A stretch of DNA of 64,000 nt from Flagellimonas yonaguniensis (GCF_029193885.1 NZ_JARFVB010000013.1:1-64000); one strand, 5' to 3'; counted from the first letter of the stretch, positions 25,990 to 35,951 are shown. The notes: generated from the letters alone by a model not told the origin. A program made the numbers and translations.

Positions 25990-28900
25990 TTTTTTATAAG
26001 TTTAAACATTTCTTTTACCCCTGCTTTCTCAACTCCTAGATAATAAATTCCTTTAGGAAGGTTGGACAAATCCAATTGAAGGTCATCCCCTGAAACCCTT
26101 CGGTTCTCCATTCTGACCAATCTACCATTAACGGTGAATATTTGAATACCAATAGTCCCCTCAAAACCACCTAGATAAACTTCGGTCACTGTATCGACAG
26201 GGTTTGGGGAAACAACGGGTCTTGAAGAATAAAACAAGGTCTGTTCAATCACACCTTGACAAGGCAGGTTGGAATAGACTTTCAAAGTATTAACACCTTC
26301 CTTCAAATCAAGCTCGATTTTTGATGCTTCTGTTTGGGTAACCAATCCATTAAGCTCCACATTGTAAAATGAGGCACCGCTCATATCCACGCTTAAGATA
26401 CCGGAATCCGTTACAGCCTCAATGTCCAATACATCTGGCTGGGTAATTATAGCATCAAAACATACTTCCTGATAGGTTATCAATCCATTGGTTCCGGTAA
26501 TGCAAAGGGAATATTCCCCTGCTGTCAAATTGGTAAAGGTTTGGGAATCTGTAAAATCAAATGACTCCGTGCCACTTCCTCCATCCAAAACCACTGTATA
26601 CGTAATGGATGTATCAAAAGGAGTGATTGTTATCGAACCATTATTACTGCTTCTACATGTTTCACTTTCTATTTCAATCTCAAAATTGTCCGAAGCAAAC
26701 CTATAAATAGCGCAACCGTTGGTATCCACCTCTACCCCTTTGGGCGTACCCAAACATAAATCGTCCCCATCATCGAAAACACCGTCCTCATCTTCATCAG
26801 GACGATAATTCCCCTCAATGCAAATATCAAGTGAAAAGCCTATCAGACTCCCTCCATCACTTGCTGCAGTGTCCTGTATCTCCAAAATCCATTCCCCTAA
26901 AATGGATTCTCCTTTTAAAGAAGCCAGCGAACCTAATGGGGCCACCGTTCCAGAAATCGCCGGATCATCCCCGCACACAATTGGGGCTCCTTCATCATCA
27001 AAAACCGCATTGATGTTATTGGCTTCCCCACAAGTGTTTGAAATCAGGGCCACCCGCGTTCCCGATGGGGATATCAATGTAATAATAAGGTCCTCCAAGT
27101 AAGTATGATCCAATTCCAAGTTCACATTCACATCGGATATGGGCAAATCTTCCACAAAAAGAATGGATGTGGTAATCGTTGGCGTCCCCGAAGAGGAAAT
27201 CAGCAACGGCAAATCATTGGGTTCCTTGCTTTTACAATCCACCTTGGATGTAACAAAACTGTGTTCGGTTCCAAAGGTTCCAGTTCCACAACCATTAGTT
27301 GGCCTTACCCGCCAAAAATATTCGGTCTCCGGTTCTAAACTAGTGGTTTTGAAATGGGTAAATGGAGTGGACGCAGATTCCACAACATTTGCAAACCCAA
27401 CATCCGTAGCAACCTCTATATCGTAATTCGAATACAACGGGTTCTCTTCCCAGCTAAGTTCGGCATCCAAAGAAACCCCACCTTCCCCATTTGCTGGAGA
27501 CAGCAAAGCCACATCGGAAAATGTACCATCTTGAATCGTTACGGAAATAGTGATGCTCTTGGTTACTGATGCTGCTGTCGATGTTACCGTAATATCGTAC
27601 TCCCCAGGGGCAACACTATTGGTATTGGACAGGGTCAATTCGACCTCGGTTTGATCGGAACTTGCATCAACGGGCGAAAAGATTGCCGACAATCCTACGG
27701 GAACATCCGCAGAAAATGTGGAGCTCTCATTGAATCCATCATAGGTTTCGTACACAAAGGGGATTACCAAATCATCTGGCTGGCACGCCTCGTAATCCAA
27801 ACTTTCAACATTTAAAACCACCTCGGATTGTTCCATCGTAAAATCGGCACTATTGACCGCAAAGAATATATTGTCACTGGCCTTAACCATAATCCGGGCC
27901 GTTTCCGTAATATCCCCTGGCAAAAGTATTTCTTCGGAACCATCATTCGGGGTATCTTCCAATAGTATGATGGGAAAAGTAAGCCCTCCATCCAAAGAAA
28001 GAAAAACATCTACATTTTGGGCATTTATGGGTGCGATATCGGTGTTGGCCACATCCCAGTTGATTTCTTGTACCGAACCAGCCTGATAAACCTCGTTTGC
28101 GGCTTGCGAAGTCACTACAAAAGGACCTGCAGCCTTGATGACCATCACATCCAACACATCGGAAACAACCTGTCCCCCTCCTTCTGCATTGTCACGGACA
28201 GTACAGGCAAAACTCAGGTTCCGCTCTATATCCGAAACACTTTCCCATGCGCTTCCCGTTATGGGGTTGGTCTGGGTAAGATTTCCTTGGGCTACTTCCG
28301 ATAGTCTTGGAAAATATCGCATAGGCTCTGTCGAAGGCGGCAACGACCTAAAGTTGGCACCATTAGGATTAGTGGAACCGAAAGAAGCCGTAGTTACCAG
28401 GCCATCATCTATTTGTTCCCAAGTGTAGGTAAGCACGTCACCAACATCGGGGTCGGTTGCACTACCTTCCAAAACAAAAGCAGTCCCTTTTGGAATTGTA
28501 AAATCATCAACTGGTGTCAATACAGGCGGCGAATTGGCCAAGACTTCGGTTTGAGCACATGAAGTGGTCGCCAAATAGGTCGAAATCTGAAGTATGCTAT
28601 TGTAATGGAAGTAATCATCTCCTTGTGATGCCACATTGTTCCCTTCAACGATTCCAGCATAGCCCATTATGGTGCTTCCACTTGCAGGCTCAGCCTGCAC
28701 TCCTGTCCCCTCTGATTCGAAAGACCACGTGTGATTGGCCCCAAACTGATGGCCAAGTTCATGTGCAACATAATCAATGTCGTACACATCACCCTGCGGA
28801 TTGAATGCTGATGAAAATGCGCTTCCCTTTCTATTGTCCACACAAACCGAAGCAATAAAACCCGCATTGCCATTATCCAAACCTTCATTCACTTGATGGA

Positions 28901-29780
28901 AAAGATGGCCCACATCGTAGTTCTCCTCTCCGATTATGGAAGTAATGGTGCTCTGCACCTCTGAATTCAAACTATCATCATAAGGATCTGTAGTGGCATT
29001 GGTAAAGATAATTTCGTCATTGTTGGCAATCAATTCCAACCTCACTCCCAAATCCGTTTCAAAAACTTCGTTCACACGGGTTATTGTTGCATTTATTCCT
29101 GCAAGGGCATCTTCCACGGTACCCCCCATTTTTTGGGTGTACTCCCCCGAAGCGGAAACTGCGATTCTATACGTACGCAACAACTGGTCATCCACCAAAG
29201 GGACAATGGTCTTTGCCGTAGTACCTGATGATTTATCACCAGCACCAAATAAATCTTTACTGGTTTCACAAATAAAATTCATTTTTGAGGAAAGCCCTGC
29301 ATCTTTATCGTACAGAACATAAGCGTTCGGTTTATTGGAAACGGGTTCCATAAAAGCGGTTTTGTTGTTCTGCAAATCCACGATCATGGTTTGAAGACCT
29401 TTGTGCGAGCTACTGAGTCTCACTTTGTACTTTCCATCGGAACTTACACCCGTATACGATTTTATATTTGGGTATTTTTTGGCAAGATCCGAGTGAAGTA
29501 CTGGGGTCTCCTTCAAATTGAAGGGAACAATAACTCCTTCGCTGTTGGGCAGATAAACAATACGTTGATTCCCTTTGGAAGTTGAAAAAGATTTCATTTC
29601 CTTGGAAAAACCAGCTTTGTCCAAGGACAAAACCTTTGTGGCCCCCGACATATCAGTCAGGGAAGCACTTCGTAGGTTGGACTGTTTGGGCTCTGTTTTC
29701 CAATAACCTTGCTGCCCGTAAATGCAAAAGCAGCTAAAAAATATGGTTATTGAAAAAACAAGATGTAATTTAGCTTTCAT
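25986..29780 (-). CDS. Secreted reprolysin-type metallopeptidase with P-domain and T9SS type A sorting domain
   Basis: The 1264-residue protease has a signal peptide (ends near IYGQ) and a propeptide up to about 190. The metzincin catalytic domain carries HELGHQFGANH at residues 340-350, with zinc ligands His340, His344, His350 and base Glu341, and a Met-turn candidate in STIMGYAG. Further on are PKD/fibronectin-like segments (NPLYSNYDIEVATD ... TEYFWRVRPTNGCG), a proprotein convertase P-domain (about 875-985: LDHTYLEDLIITLISPSGTR, LGEWILEIQDTAASDGG) and a type A T9SS C-terminal domain (about 1187-1264: VVSPNPVDT ... LPKGIYYLGV). It is exported and digests extracellular protein; substrates unknown. 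The coupled lipoprotein gene follows. Confidence 0.93.
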   Translation of the reverse strand: MKAKLHLVFSITIFFSCFCIYGQQGYWKTEPKQSNLRSASLTDMSGATKVLSLDKAGFSKEMKSFSTSKGNQRIVYLPNSEGVIVPFNLKETPVLHSDLAKKYPNIKSYTGVSSDGKYKVRLSSSHKGLQTMIVDLQNNKTAFMEPVSNKPNAYVLYDKDAGLSSKMNFICETSKDLFGAGDKSSGTTAKTIVPLVDDQLLRTYRIAVSASGEYTQKMGGTVEDALAGINATITRVNEVFETDLGVRLELIANNDEIIFTNATTDPYDDSLNSEVQSTITSIIGEENYDVGHLFHQVNEGLDNGNAGFIASVCVDNRKGSAFSSAFNPQGDVYDIDYVAHELGHQFGANHTWSFESEGTGVQAEPASGSTIMGYAGIVEGNNVASQGDDYFHYNSILQISTYLATTSCAQTEVLANSPPVLTPVDDFTIPKGTAFVLEGSATDPDVGDVLTYTWEQIDDGLVTTASFGSTNPNGANFRSLPPSTEPMRYFPRLSEVAQGNLTQTNPITGSAWESVSDIERNLSFACTVRDNAEGGGQVVSDVLDVMVIKAAGPFVVTSQAANEVYQAGSVQEINWDVANTDIAPINAQNVDVFLSLDGGLTFPIILLEDTPNDGSEEILLPGDITETARIMVKASDNIFFAVNSADFTMEQSEVVLNVESLDYEACQPDDLVIPFVYETYDGFNESSTFSADVPVGLSAIFSPVDASSDQTEVELTLSNTNSVAPGEYDITVTSTAASVTKSITISVTIQDGTFSDVALLSPANGEGGVSLDAELSWEENPLYSNYDIEVATDVGFANVVESASTPFTHFKTTSLEPETEYFWRVRPTNGCGTGTFGTEHSFVTSKVDCKSKEPNDLPLLISSSGTPTITTSILFVEDLPISDVNVNLELDHTYLEDLIITLISPSGTRVALISNTCGEANNINAVFDDEGAPIVCGDDPAISGTVAPLGSLASLKGESILGEWILEIQDTAASDGGSLIGFSLDICIEGNYRPDEDEDGVFDDGDDLCLGTPKGVEVDTNGCAIYRFASDNFEIEIESETCRSSNNGSITITPFDTSITYTVVLDGGSGTESFDFTDSQTFTNLTAGEYSLCITGTNGLITYQEVCFDAIITQPDVLDIEAVTDSGILSVDMSGASFYNVELNGLVTQTEASKIELDLKEGVNTLKVYSNLPCQGVIEQTLFYSSRPVVSPNPVDTVTEVYLGGFEGTIGIQIFTVNGRLVRMENRRVSGDDLQLDLSNLPKGIYYLGVEKAGVKEMFKLIKK

Positions 29781-29805
29781 ACACGGTTAGGGCATAGTAT
29801 AATTT

Positions 29806-29813
29806 CAAATGTA
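29806..29813 (-). promoter_or_regulatory. -7 promoter element for the metallopeptidase gene
   Basis: On the minus strand TACATTTG matches TAnnTTTG exactly, 25 bases before the ATG at 29780. No -33 TTG is seen at the usual distance. The divergent ribF gene starts 25 bases to the right. Confidence 0.5.
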
Positions 29814-29837
29814 AGCCTTTTTTATTTCTTTATTGCG

Positions 29838-30767
29838 TTGGAAACAATCCATAACATTTCTGATTTCAAGGACATTCCGCACCATACTGTGGTGACCATT
29901 GGCACTTTTGACGGCGTTCACTTGGGGCACCGCAAGATATTGGAACGCCTCACAAATAGTGCCAAAAACACAGGGCTTAAGTCCACAGTGCTCACTTTTT
30001 TCCCGCATCCGCGCATGGTATTGCAAAAAGATGTGGATATCAAATTGCTCAACACCCTTGAAGAGAAAAAACAGATATTGGAGACCTTGGGACTGGATTA
30101 TTTGATTATCCATCCTTTTACCAAGCAGTTCTCCAGGCTCTCTGCCATTGATTTTGTGCGCGATATTCTCGTGAACAACATCAAGGCAAAAAGAATAATC
30201 ATTGGGTACGACCATAGATTTGGACGCAACCGAAACGCCAACATCCAAGACTTGATTTCCTTTGGAAATACCTTGGATTTTGAAGTAGAGGAAATTCCCG
30301 CCCAGGAAATCGATGATGTTTCCGTGAGCTCCACAAAAATCAGAAAAGCACTTTTGGAGGGCGATGTGGAAACTGCCAACAATTACTTGAGCTATGCATA
30401 CATGCTCACAGGAACAGTGAGAAAAGGCAAAGGTTTGGGCAAGGACTTCGGTTTCCCTACCGCCAATCTTCATATTGCCGAAGCGTATAAACTCATCCCA
30501 AAAAATGGTGCGTATGTGGTCCGAAGTGACATTGATGGCAAAGAATACTTCGGCATGATGAACATCGGATTCAACCCCACCGTGGATGGTTCCAAAAAAA
30601 GCATAGAAGTCAATTTCTTCGATTTTGAAGGGGACCTTTACGATAAAAAGATTCAGGTGGAACTCTTGCACCGCATCCGGGACGAGCATAAGTTCAATTC
30701 AGTGGAAGAACTTAAGGAACAATTGAAAAAAGACAAAAACCACTCTCTGGACCTAATCTCCAAATAA
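29838..30767 (+). CDS. ribF: Bifunctional riboflavin kinase/FAD synthetase
   Basis: This enzyme phosphorylates riboflavin to FMN and adenylates FMN to FAD. The 309-residue product has the nucleotidyl-transferase domain first (TIGTFDGVHLGHRKIL with the HxGH motif, YDHRFGRNRNA, SSTKIRKALLEGDVETAN). The riboflavin kinase domain follows (GKGLGKDFGFPTANL with the PTAN motif, YFGMMNIGFNPTV, EVNFFDFEGDLY). The start is TTG at 29838; no in-frame ATG or GTG lies upstream before the neighbouring promoter, and the first residues fit the family. The HTTM gene starts immediately at the base after the stop. Confidence 0.95.
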   Translation: METIHNISDFKDIPHHTVVTIGTFDGVHLGHRKILERLTNSAKNTGLKSTVLTFFPHPRMVLQKDVDIKLLNTLEEKKQILETLGLDYLIIHPFTKQFSRLSAIDFVRDILVNNIKAKRIIIGYDHRFGRNRNANIQDLISFGNTLDFEVEEIPAQEIDDVSVSSTKIRKALLEGDVETANNYLSYAYMLTGTVRKGKGLGKDFGFPTANLHIAEAYKLIPKNGAYVVRSDIDGKEYFGMMNIGFNPTVDGSKKSIEVNFFDFEGDLYDKKIQVELLHRIRDEHKFNSVEELKEQLKKDKNHSLDLISK

Positions 30768-32084
30768 ATGCTGAGCCATTTTCTTTTTAAGAAGATTGAC
30801 AATGCGCAACTTGTTGTTTTCAGGGTGTTTTATGGATTGTTGGTCAGCGCCGAATGTTATGGCGCCATAGCCACAGGTTGGGTTCGCCGTGCCTTAGTGG
30901 AGCCACAGTTCACTTTTTCCTTTATCGGCTTTGAATGGTTGCAACCCCTGCCAGGAAACGGCATGTACATTTACTTTGCCGTGATGGGCACTTTGGGTCT
31001 GCTGATAGCCCTTGGATATAAATATCGCTTTAGCGCATTGGCTTTTGCCCTACTTTGGTCCGGAGTGTATTTGATGCAGAAAACATCATACAACAATCAT
31101 TATTATTTGCTGATGTTGCTCGCCTATATCATGGCATTTCTGCCAGCTAACCGAGCTGCATCCTTGGACGCAAAATTGTACCCGAAACTGCGTTCGCAGA
31201 CCATGTACAACTGGATTCGATGGACAATCATCCTACAATTGTTCATCGTGTACACCTACGCATCGGTGGCCAAACTGTATGCGGATTGGTTGGATTTCAG
31301 TATGATTGAAGTATTGATGGCCCATAGAAAGGATTACTATTTAATAGGAGACTTTCTTCAACAGGAATGGGTACACAAAATAGTGGCGTTCTTCGGGATT
31401 TTCTTTGATTTGCTCATTGTGCCCGCATTGCTCTGGAAGCCGACACGGAAAATAGCCTTTGTATTGGCCATCTTTTTTCACCTGTTCAACAGCATTGTAT
31501 TCCAAATTGGGATATTCCCCTACCTGTCACTCGCCTTTACGGTCTTCTTTTTTGATCCACAAACCATCCGGAATATTTTTTTAAAGACCAAAACGATAGT
31601 TCCAGAGACCAAAATCATCACTCCCAAGACAAAAAAAATCATATTGACGGTTTTGGGCATCTATTTTCTATTCCAACTGGTTTTGCCATTACGACACCTT
31701 TTCTTTCAGGATGATGTGCTTTGGACCGAAGAAGGTCATCGTTTGAGTTGGCGTATGATGCTTCGAAGTCGTGGCGGAAGAATCACATATAAAGTGGTAA
31801 ATACCCAAACCAAGGACACTACCAAAATCAATTTGAACGATTATCTCACAAAAAAACAACAACGTAGAGTAGCCTGCTATCCCGATTTTGCTTGGCAATT
31901 TGCACAACACCTCAAAAAAGAATACGCTAAAGGTGGCAAGGACATTCAGGTTTTTGTGGAGAACAAGGTCAAAATCAATAAAAGGCCTTATCAAGAATTT
32001 ATCGACCCGCAAGTGGATTTGGCCAGTGTTCCATGGAAACATTTTGCCCATAACGATTGGATTCTACCCTCTCCCAAGGAATAA
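30768..32084 (+). CDS. HTTM/vitamin K-dependent gamma-carboxylase-like membrane protein
   Basis: The 438-residue integral membrane protein belongs to the HTTM group (horizontally transferred transmembrane domain), related to vitamin K-dependent gamma-carboxylase. The N-terminal half has about six membrane helices (LVVFRVFYGLLVSAECY, LGLLIALGYKYRFSALAF, HYYLLMLLAYIMAFLPANR, WTIILQLFIVYTYASVAKL, IFFDLLIVPALLW, AIFFHLFNSIVFQIGIFPY). The C-terminal ~140 residues are soluble and contain EEGHRLSWRMMLRSR, a segment usual in these proteins. No bacterial substrate is established, and glutamate carboxylation should not be assumed. It starts directly after the ribF stop, so both are co-expressed. Confidence 0.85.
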   Translation: MLSHFLFKKIDNAQLVVFRVFYGLLVSAECYGAIATGWVRRALVEPQFTFSFIGFEWLQPLPGNGMYIYFAVMGTLGLLIALGYKYRFSALAFALLWSGVYLMQKTSYNNHYYLLMLLAYIMAFLPANRAASLDAKLYPKLRSQTMYNWIRWTIILQLFIVYTYASVAKLYADWLDFSMIEVLMAHRKDYYLIGDFLQQEWVHKIVAFFGIFFDLLIVPALLWKPTRKIAFVLAIFFHLFNSIVFQIGIFPYLSLAFTVFFFDPQTIRNIFLKTKTIVPETKIITPKTKKIILTVLGIYFLFQLVLPLRHLFFQDDVLWTEEGHRLSWRMMLRSRGGRITYKVVNTQTKDTTKINLNDYLTKKQQRRVACYPDFAWQFAQHLKKEYAKGGKDIQVFVENKVKINKRPYQEFIDPQVDLASVPWKHFAHNDWILPSPKE

Positions 32085-32086
32085 AG

Positions 32087-32117
32087 TTGGGCACTTCTTC
32101 AGATTGAATTAAATTTG
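32087..32117 (+). promoter_or_regulatory. Promoter of serS
   Basis: TTG at 32087-32089 is followed after 20 bases by TAAATTTG at 32110-32117. Both elements match the Bacteroidota pattern and lie 18 bases before the serS ATG. The TTG overlaps the very end of the region just after the HTTM stop. Confidence 0.7.
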
Positions 32118-32134
32118 CGGCTCAAAACAAGGCC

Positions 32135-33406
32135 ATGCTTCAAATACAGAACATCAGGGAAAATCAGGAAAGTATCATTACCGCTTTAAAAAAGCGAAGC
32201 ATCGATGCAGAACCTATGATATCAAAGGTTTTGGAACTCGACGAAAAAAGACGTTCCATCCAAACCGAACTGGACGCTACCCTGGCCGAATCCAACAAAC
32301 TTTCCAAGGAAATCGGCATGCTTTTCAAAACAGGAAAGGCACAGGAGGCCAATGTCCTGAAAGAAAAAACGGCAGGACTCAAAGAAGCATCCAAAAAATT
32401 AGGGGAAGACCTCAACACCACTGCCGATGAACTTCAGCAGCAATTGTATTTGATACCCAACGTACCCCACGAATCCGTCCCCGCAGGTAATTCCGAGGAG
32501 GACAACGAAGAAATTTTCAAGGAAGGAGATATCCCTACTTTGTCACAAGGAGCACTTCCACACTGGGAATTGGCCAAGAAATACGACATCATCGATTTTG
32601 AACTTGGTGTTAAAATCACAGGAGCAGGGTTTCCAGTGTACAAAGGGAAAGGAGCTCGATTGCAACGTGCCTTGATTGCCTACTTCTTGGACAAAAATGC
32701 CGAGGCCGGCTATACCGAAATGCAAGTACCTTTAATGGTAAACGAAGATTCAGGCTACGGAACGGGACAGTTGCCCGACAAGGAAGGACAAATGTACCAT
32801 GTACAGGCAGACGACCTTTACCTTATCCCAACGGCTGAAGTTCCCGTGACCAACTTGCACCGAGGGGATTTATTGGCAGAAAGTGATTTCCCTATCAAAT
32901 ACACGGGCTACACCCCTTGTTTCCGTCGTGAAGCAGGTAGCTACGGTGCACACGTTCGTGGCTTGAACCGTTTGCACCAGTTCGACAAGGTTGAAATCGT
33001 ACGGATGGAACACCCCAACAATTCATACCAAGCCTTGGATGAAATGGTGGAGCACGTCAAAAACATTCTTCGCGAACTCAAATTGCCATACCGTATTTTG
33101 CGCCTTTGCGGAGGAGACCTGGGTTTTACCTCTGCCCTGACCTTTGATTTTGAAGTATTCTCTACCGCGCAGGATCGTTGGTTGGAGATAAGTTCCGTAT
33201 CCAATTTTGAGACATTCCAGGCCAATCGCCTAAAGCTTCGTTACAAGGACGAAAATGGAAAGAGCCAATTGGCCCACACCTTGAATGGAAGTTCTTTGGC
33301 ATTGCCAAGGGTATTGGCGGGAATCTTGGAAAATTATCAAACCGACGAGGGCATAAAAATCCCCGATGTATTGGTTCCTTATTGCGGTTTTGATACCATC
33401 GATTAA
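32135..33406 (+). CDS. serS: Serine--tRNA ligase
   Basis: The 423-residue class II synthetase charges tRNA-Ser with serine. Residues 1-105 form the coiled-coil arm that grips the long variable arm of tRNA-Ser (LDEKRRSIQTELDATLAESN). The catalytic domain has motif 2 in TPCFRREAGSYGAHVRGLNR followed by LHQFDKVEIV, and motif 3 in GSSLALPRVLAGILENYQ. TAEVPVTNLH and SSVSNFETFQANRLKLRYK are serine-binding-region signatures. Length is normal. It has its own promoter and no obvious operon partner. Confidence 0.97.
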   Translation: MLQIQNIRENQESIITALKKRSIDAEPMISKVLELDEKRRSIQTELDATLAESNKLSKEIGMLFKTGKAQEANVLKEKTAGLKEASKKLGEDLNTTADELQQQLYLIPNVPHESVPAGNSEEDNEEIFKEGDIPTLSQGALPHWELAKKYDIIDFELGVKITGAGFPVYKGKGARLQRALIAYFLDKNAEAGYTEMQVPLMVNEDSGYGTGQLPDKEGQMYHVQADDLYLIPTAEVPVTNLHRGDLLAESDFPIKYTGYTPCFRREAGSYGAHVRGLNRLHQFDKVEIVRMEHPNNSYQALDEMVEHVKNILRELKLPYRILRLCGGDLGFTSALTFDFEVFSTAQDRWLEISSVSNFETFQANRLKLRYKDENGKSQLAHTLNGSSLALPRVLAGILENYQTDEGIKIPDVLVPYCGFDTID

Positions 33407-33460
33407 GGTTTTCCACCATTAATTTGGATTCGCTTAACAGAATCCCCCACATTTCTGCGT

Positions 33461-33468
33461 TATATTTG
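33461..33468 (+). promoter_or_regulatory. -7 promoter element for the TPR gene
   Basis: TATATTTG matches TAnnTTTG exactly and ends 15 bases before the TTG start at 33484. Confidence 0.5.
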
Positions 33469-33483
33469 AAATAAAACAAGCTA

Positions 33484-35268
33484 TTGCGACGTCTCTTATT
33501 TCTCATAGTGATGCTAGCCAGTTATATTGGAATGGCCCAAGAGGATTTCTTGGCCAAACAATACTTTCAGGATGGTGATTATGGGAAAGCAGTGGTTTTT
33601 TACGAAAAATTGGTGGAGACCAACCCAAGACGCACCGATTACGCCGAGGGATTGGTAGCCTGCTACCAACAATTGGAACGCTACGATGAAGCTGAGGCAT
33701 TTTTACTTCAAAAAATAGAGGAAAGCTATGCTTTTCCCACTTTTTATATTGAACTGGGGTATAATTTCACGCTAAAAAATGAAGCGGAAAAGGCCAATGC
33801 CTACTACGATAAGGCCATCGACAAAATTGAGGACAACCCCAATTACGGATACAGCGTTGGGTATCGATTTCAAAAATATGCCTTGCTCGATTATGCCATA
33901 CAAGCCTATACCCGAGCCATGGAAATGAAGCCCGATCTCAACTACGATTTTCAGTTGGCACGCATTTATGGCGAACAAGGCGATATCGCAAAAATGTACC
34001 AATCCTACCTCAACCTTATTTGGGAGGGTCGCACCTCACGCTCCAATGTGTTGCGCAATATCGATGATTTTATCTCAGAAGAACCATCCAACGAAAACAA
34101 TATCCTATTACGAAAAGTACTGCTACAAAACGCACAGAAAACCCCGGATGTGCTTTGGAACGAACTCTTGAGTTGGCTTTTTATACAACAAAAGCAATAC
34201 AACAGTGCCTTTGGTCAGGAAAAGGCCATTTACAAACGTAGCGAAGGCCAATCCGTTGACCGATTGGAAAACTTGGGGAGCATAGCATTGGAGGACAAGG
34301 ACTGGGAAACCGCAGCTGAGATTTACGAATATATCGAGGACAACACGGAAAATCCACGAACTAGGCTCAATGCAGAACTCAACCTGATTGATATTGCGCT
34401 GGAAAACCCAACCGAAAAAGTATTGGAGGATGTGGAAAAAAAGTTTGAGGACCTCGTAGAGGAATATGGTAACCAAAGTATCACATTGCAATTACAGGTT
34501 GCCTACGCAAACTTCCTTACCTTCAAAAAAGAAGAGCCCGGACCTGCCATTGCCATGCTCAAGGAAAGCCTGGAACTGCCCATGGGACGGATGACCATGG
34601 CCTATATAAAACTGGCCCTTGGGGACATTCTTGTGTTCGACCAAAGGTTCAACGAAGCCCTGATTTCATTCACACAAGTACAAAAGAGCGTCAAAAACGA
34701 TGTACTTGGTCAAGATGCACGGTTTAAAGTGGCACAGACCAGTTTTTACAAAGGTGATTTTGACTGGGCCCTTACCCAATTGAAAGTACTGCGGGGTTCC
34801 ACATCACAACTTATCGCCAACGACGCTATGCAACTGAGCTTGCTGATTTCGGACAACTCCTTGGAGGATTCCACCCAAACCGCCTTGAAAAAATATGCCA
34901 GGGCGGACTTGCTGGCCTATCAAAATAAAAACAAGGAAGCCATTGAAGCACTTGAGGATATTTTACAAAATCATAAAGGGGAAAAAATCGAGGACGAAGC
35001 CTTGCTGAAACAGGCCGAACTTTTGGTGGAACAGAAAAACTATGAAAGTGCCGAGTTCAATTATCAAAAAATAGTGGAATTCTATGCTGATGGTATTTTG
35101 GCGGACGATGCCCACTTTGCCCTGGGAGAACTGTACGAGAACGTCTTGGACGAACCCGAAAAGGCCAAGGGCCATTATGAGAAGATCATCTACAATCATC
35201 AGGACAGTTATTATTTTCCCCAAGCCCGTAAGAATTTTAGGAGGCTGCGCGGGGATGCGATTAACTAA
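33484..35268 (+). CDS. Exported tetratricopeptide-repeat protein, 594 aa
   Basis: The protein has a signal peptide (MRRLLFLIVMLASYIGMAQ) followed by TPR-type helix pairs along nearly its whole length. Examples are KQYFQDGDYGKAVVFYEKLV, QAYTRAMEMKPDLNYDF, AYIKLALGDILVFDQRFNEA and HFALGELYENVLDEPEKAKG. TPR proteins act as scaffolds in the periplasm. The start is TTG at 33484, which gives a complete signal peptide; the next in-frame ATG at 33511 would lose its basic end. Flavobacterial TPR proteins of this size are widespread, but no partner or pathway can be named from sequence. The next gene follows 35 bases later. Confidence 0.85.
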   Translation: MRRLLFLIVMLASYIGMAQEDFLAKQYFQDGDYGKAVVFYEKLVETNPRRTDYAEGLVACYQQLERYDEAEAFLLQKIEESYAFPTFYIELGYNFTLKNEAEKANAYYDKAIDKIEDNPNYGYSVGYRFQKYALLDYAIQAYTRAMEMKPDLNYDFQLARIYGEQGDIAKMYQSYLNLIWEGRTSRSNVLRNIDDFISEEPSNENNILLRKVLLQNAQKTPDVLWNELLSWLFIQQKQYNSAFGQEKAIYKRSEGQSVDRLENLGSIALEDKDWETAAEIYEYIEDNTENPRTRLNAELNLIDIALENPTEKVLEDVEKKFEDLVEEYGNQSITLQLQVAYANFLTFKKEEPGPAIAMLKESLELPMGRMTMAYIKLALGDILVFDQRFNEALISFTQVQKSVKNDVLGQDARFKVAQTSFYKGDFDWALTQLKVLRGSTSQLIANDAMQLSLLISDNSLEDSTQTALKKYARADLLAYQNKNKEAIEALEDILQNHKGEKIEDEALLKQAELLVEQKNYESAEFNYQKIVEFYADGILADDAHFALGELYENVLDEPEKAKGHYEKIIYNHQDSYYFPQARKNFRRLRGDAIN

Positions 35269-35303
35269 TTCTTTCCTACTTTAGCCCCATAAAATAAAGG
35301 CAA

Positions 35304-35621
35304 ATGCTCATATACAACGTTACCATCAACATTGATGAAAGTGTCCATGACCAATGGTTGGATTGGATGAAGGACAAACACCTGCCCGATATGCTGGCCA
35401 CAGGGAAATTTTCACACGCCAAAATGGTAAAGGTCTTGGTAGAGGAAGATATGGGCGGCATTACCTATTCCGTGCAATACACCACACAAGACAGGGACAC
35501 TTTGGAAGCCTATTACAAAGAGGACGCCGACCGATTACGTGCCGATGCGCAGAAAATGTTCCCCAACAAATTCGTTGTCTTTAGAACAGAACTGGAAGTC
35601 ATCAGTCAACAAATACCTTAA
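35304..35621 (+). CDS. DUF4286 family protein
   Basis: The 105-residue cytoplasmic protein fits the small DUF4286 family: MLIYNVTINIDESVHDQWLD at the start, then HLPDMLATGKF, GGITYSVQYTTQD and MFPNKFVVFRTELEVI. It is predicted to be a ferredoxin-like dimeric alpha/beta barrel fold. No biochemical role is known to me. It is followed 3 bases later by a gamma-glutamylcyclotransferase-like gene and then rsmA; a DUF4286-rsmA neighbourhood is common in Flavobacteriia, from memory. The ATG start is clear. Confidence 0.85.
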   Translation: MLIYNVTINIDESVHDQWLDWMKDKHLPDMLATGKFSHAKMVKVLVEEDMGGITYSVQYTTQDRDTLEAYYKEDADRLRADAQKMFPNKFVVFRTELEVISQQIP

Positions 35622-35624
35622 CCA

Positions 35625-35933
35625 TTGGAATACCTGTTTTCCTACGGAACGATTCAAGATCTGCAAGTGCAGGAACATATTTTTGGTCGTTTGCTCAAGG
35701 GAAAAACCGATGCTGCATTAGGATTCAAGAAAATGGATAATGCCGTTTATGGCCGTTATCCTTTGGTCATCTACACCAACAATCCCGAAGACAAAGTCAC
35801 TGGAATGGCCTATGAAGTGACTGAAGCTGATTTAAAAAAAGCGGACATTTATGAAACCAGTGCATACAAACGACAAAAATTTCCTTTGGAATCTGGGGAT
35901 GAAGCATGGATGTATATCGAAAATTCCAACTAA
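35625..35933 (+). CDS. Gamma-glutamylcyclotransferase-like (AIG2) protein
   Basis: This 102-residue protein opens with YLFSYGTIQDLQVQEHIFG, the YGTL/I substrate-binding loop of the gamma-glutamylcyclotransferase fold, and has VTGMAYEVTEADLKKADIYE with the Glu expected for catalysis. Related enzymes release 5-oxoproline from gamma-glutamyl compounds, but many AIG2 members have other or unknown substrates. The start is TTG at 35625, 3 bases after the DUF4286 stop; no ATG fits. It precedes rsmA by 18 bases and is probably co-transcribed with it. Confidence 0.8.
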   Translation: MEYLFSYGTIQDLQVQEHIFGRLLKGKTDAALGFKKMDNAVYGRYPLVIYTNNPEDKVTGMAYEVTEADLKKADIYETSAYKRQKFPLESGDEAWMYIENSN

Positions 35934-35951
35934 CTTGCAAAAAAACCAGCC

